DNA from: Halopseudomonas oceani
GTDB lineage: Bacteria; Pseudomonadota; Gammaproteobacteria; Pseudomonadales; Pseudomonadaceae
DNA length: 64,000 bases
Assembly: GCF_002903165.1 (NCBI RefSeq)
Contig: NZ_PPSK01000019.1
Coordinates: 1 to 64,000 of the forward strand
Direction of reading: 5' to 3'
The notes beneath the pieces are model-generated. The model saw nothing but the letters and a program-made list of their open reading frames with translations, searched no databases and was not told where the DNA came from. This document shows positions 62,458 through 64,000 of the stretch, piece by piece; the first letter of the stretch is position 1; each line of letters starts with the position of its first letter. The position numbers were made by a program, and so were the translations under genes.

Positions 62458-64000
62458 ATGGATTTGATAACCGTGCTTAAACCGGTACTCGACAAGCTGG
62501 GGCTTGATGCCTGCGGCCTGCAACAGCGGCTGCATTTTCTCGATTGGACCGACGCAGATGGCGAGCGCTTACGCCGGGTTGCCAGTTTTGGCGAACGGAC
62601 CAGCCATGAATTTGTTGAGGCGCTCTATGAGCGCTTGAAACAGTATCCGGAAACGCAGGCGATTCTCCGCGGCGACGGCTTGGTCGAGCGCCTGAAGCAC
62701 AGCCAGCGGGGCTACTACAGCCGCCTGTTCTGTGGCGAGATTGATCAGCGCTATCTGGAAGAGCGTGTGCGCATCGGGCACATACACGAACAGGTTGGGG
62801 TTGAGCTCAAGTGGTATCTGGGCGCGTATCGGATGTACCTGAGTCGCATGCTCAGCAGTTGGTTCGACGATCTCAGTGTGGAACAGGAGTCAAGGCTGGC
62901 GGATTTCGACAGTCTGCTGAAGATTGTCTTTTTTGACATGAGCCTGGCCGCTGATGCCTATATCGACGCCGAGCACCGTGCCCTGGAAGCCAGCGAAGCC
63001 CGTTACGCCCATGCCCTGCGCGGTGCCAACGATGGTATCTGGGACTGGGATCTTCAGCATGATCAGCTGTACGTCTCCGAGCGCTGGGCCAGCATGCTTG
63101 GGTTGACTCAGGCGCAGGTCGGGCAGCGTTCGATGCATTGGTTTGAGCGCGTGCACCCGGACGATCAGGCTGAGTTGCAGGCGGCGATTCAGCAGCACCT
63201 CAAAGGTGGCTCGCCCTGGATTCGGCACGAGTATCGAATGCGTCGCAGCGACGGCAGCTATCTCTGGGTATTGACCCGGGGGGTGGTTGAGGTGGATGTC
63301 TCCGGCTGTCGCCGACTGGCCGGGTCGCAGACCGATATCAGCGAGCGCCAGCGCTTTCAGCGTGAGCTGGAGCATGCTGCACGGCACGATCCGCTGACCG
63401 GGCTGATCAATCGACACCAGCTCAACATTCAGCTGCAGCGCACCGCAGCCCAACTGAACCGCCCTGGTGCGCGTCACGCGGCTTTGCTGTTTATCGACCT
63501 GGACCGCTTCAAGCTGATTAACGACAGCCTCGGCCACGCCGCCGGTGATCGGGTATTGCTGATGGTGGCAGAGCGGCTGCGCACCTGCCTGCGGCCTGGC
63601 GATCAGCTCGCCCGTTTTGGCGGCGATGAGTTTGTCATGCTGCTGGATGATCTGGCGTGCGCTGAGGATGCCGAGACAGTGGCAACGCGGGTGCTCTCGG
63701 CGCTGCGTGAACCGCTGTGTTTTGGTGAGCGTTGCCTGGTGGTCAGCGCCAGTATCGGTGTTGCCCCGCTGTTGCCGGGGCAGGGACTGGAGGACGCCTT
63801 GCAGGCCGCCGACCTGGCACTTTACGGCGCAAAGGAGTCGGGAAAGGCGCGCTTCGAGCGGTTCGACCAGTCGATGCAGCAACGGGCGCGGCAGCGTTTG
63901 AGGCTGGAAAGTAATGTGCTGCAGGCGCTGCAGCGAGACGAGTTTACCCTGCACTATCAGCCGATCTTTGATCTGCGTACGCCAGATCAGCCACCGGTGG
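62458..64000 (+). CDS. Globin-coupled PAS-GGDEF-EAL protein (c-di-GMP turnover), 3' end outside the window
   Basis: 514 residues seen; the gene runs off the window. Residues 1-170 match the globin-coupled sensor fold: LFCGEIDQRYLEERVRIGHIHEQVG with proximal haem ligand candidate His110. A PAS domain follows (about 180-297, GANDGIWDWDLQHDQLYVSERWASMLGL...SQTDISERQRFQ), then a GGDEF domain (310-470) with an intact RFGGDEF (388-392) and an inhibitory RxxD site (Arg379-Asp382), and the start of EAL (FTLHYQPIFDL). It probably links oxygen or NO binding to c-di-GMP level. The GGAGG at 62436 is unusually far from the ATG. Confidence 0.87.
   Translation, partial: MDLITVLKPVLDKLGLDACGLQQRLHFLDWTDADGERLRRVASFGERTSHEFVEALYERLKQYPETQAILRGDGLVERLKHSQRGYYSRLFCGEIDQRYLEERVRIGHIHEQVGVELKWYLGAYRMYLSRMLSSWFDDLSVEQESRLADFDSLLKIVFFDMSLAADAYIDAEHRALEASEARYAHALRGANDGIWDWDLQHDQLYVSERWASMLGLTQAQVGQRSMHWFERVHPDDQAELQAAIQQHLKGGSPWIRHEYRMRRSDGSYLWVLTRGVVEVDVSGCRRLAGSQTDISERQRFQRELEHAARHDPLTGLINRHQLNIQLQRTAAQLNRPGARHAALLFIDLDRFKLINDSLGHAAGDRVLLMVAERLRTCLRPGDQLARFGGDEFVMLLDDLACAEDAETVATRVLSALREPLCFGERCLVVSASIGVAPLLPGQGLEDALQAADLALYGAKESGKARFERFDQSMQQRARQRLRLESNVLQALQRDEFTLHYQPIFDLRTPDQPPV

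Noticed and set aside
1-64000. tRNA genes, rRNA genes and CRISPR arrays
   Set aside because: I looked for cloverleaf-like clusters with TTCGA arms, rRNA landmarks and regularly spaced repeats and saw none; this was by eye, so a small RNA gene could be missed.

Overview
The window is a chromosomal segment of a gammaproteobacterium, almost certainly a member of the Pseudomonadaceae. The complete tuf-S10-spc-alpha ribosomal run, uvrA divergent from a YajR-type transporter followed by ssb, the nrdR-ribD-ribE-ribBX-ribH-nusB-thiL-pgpA cluster, ribA followed by two small envelope genes, and xseB-ispA-dxs are arranged as in Pseudomonas. A NhaD antiporter inside the riboflavin operon and a Vibrio-like TonB2/TtpC system point to a marine or halotolerant lineage such as Halopseudomonas; that genus assignment is inference.

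Layout. 1-13771: end of tuf, then S10 (rpsJ-rpsQ), spc (rplN-rpmJ) and alpha (rpsM-rplQ) genes on the + strand, with a strong sigma-70 promoter at 76-104 and a terminator after rplQ. 13905-23441: a chemoreceptor behind a sigma-54-type promoter, uvrA, a YajR-like MFS carrier, ssb, a histidine phosphatase, a degenerate RmlD-like protein and an OmpW/OprG porin with an Anr-type promoter. 23649-28435: a six-gene energy-transduction operon (DUF3450, TtpC, ExbB, ExbD, TonB, TPR). 28429-31581: a zinc-type operon (ZrgA-like His-rich protein, ABC ATPase, permease, DUF3299) behind a Zur-like operator. 31697-36824: CnoX-type thioredoxin, methyltransferase, LysR regulator, and a divergent nitronate-monooxygenase-like/acyl-CoA-synthetase pair. 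37033-47021: nrdR, riboflavin, nusB, thiL and pgpA genes, a retropepsin-like protease, ribA, a membrane protein and a BtuF-like binding protein.

47087-58640 looks like an accessory block set between the BtuF-like gene and dxs, which adjoin in P. aeruginosa (from memory). It holds an NYN-domain gene whose 3' end runs into foreign-looking sequence, a PAAR-Tle1 type VI lipase with a DUF2931 lipoprotein, a JetA-JetB-JetC (MksFEB-like) SMC complex with no JetD nuclease beside it, and btuB under a cobalamin riboswitch whose leader ends in a hairpin covering the ribosome-binding site. 58672-61773 is xseB-ispA-dxs on the - strand. The right end (61871-64000) has an Anr-like box, a small unknown gene, a strong terminator or attenuator, and the start of a globin-coupled PAS-GGDEF-EAL protein.

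Three themes recur. Metal and cofactor uptake: TonB2, the Zur-type operon, BtuB and the BtuF-like protein. Oxygen control: Anr-like sites before oprG and before the globin-coupled c-di-GMP enzyme. Foreign-DNA and competitor functions: Jet/Mks and Tle1. I found no tRNA, rRNA, CRISPR array, intact insertion sequence or prophage. All start codons, promoters and operators were read by eye; no searches were run.
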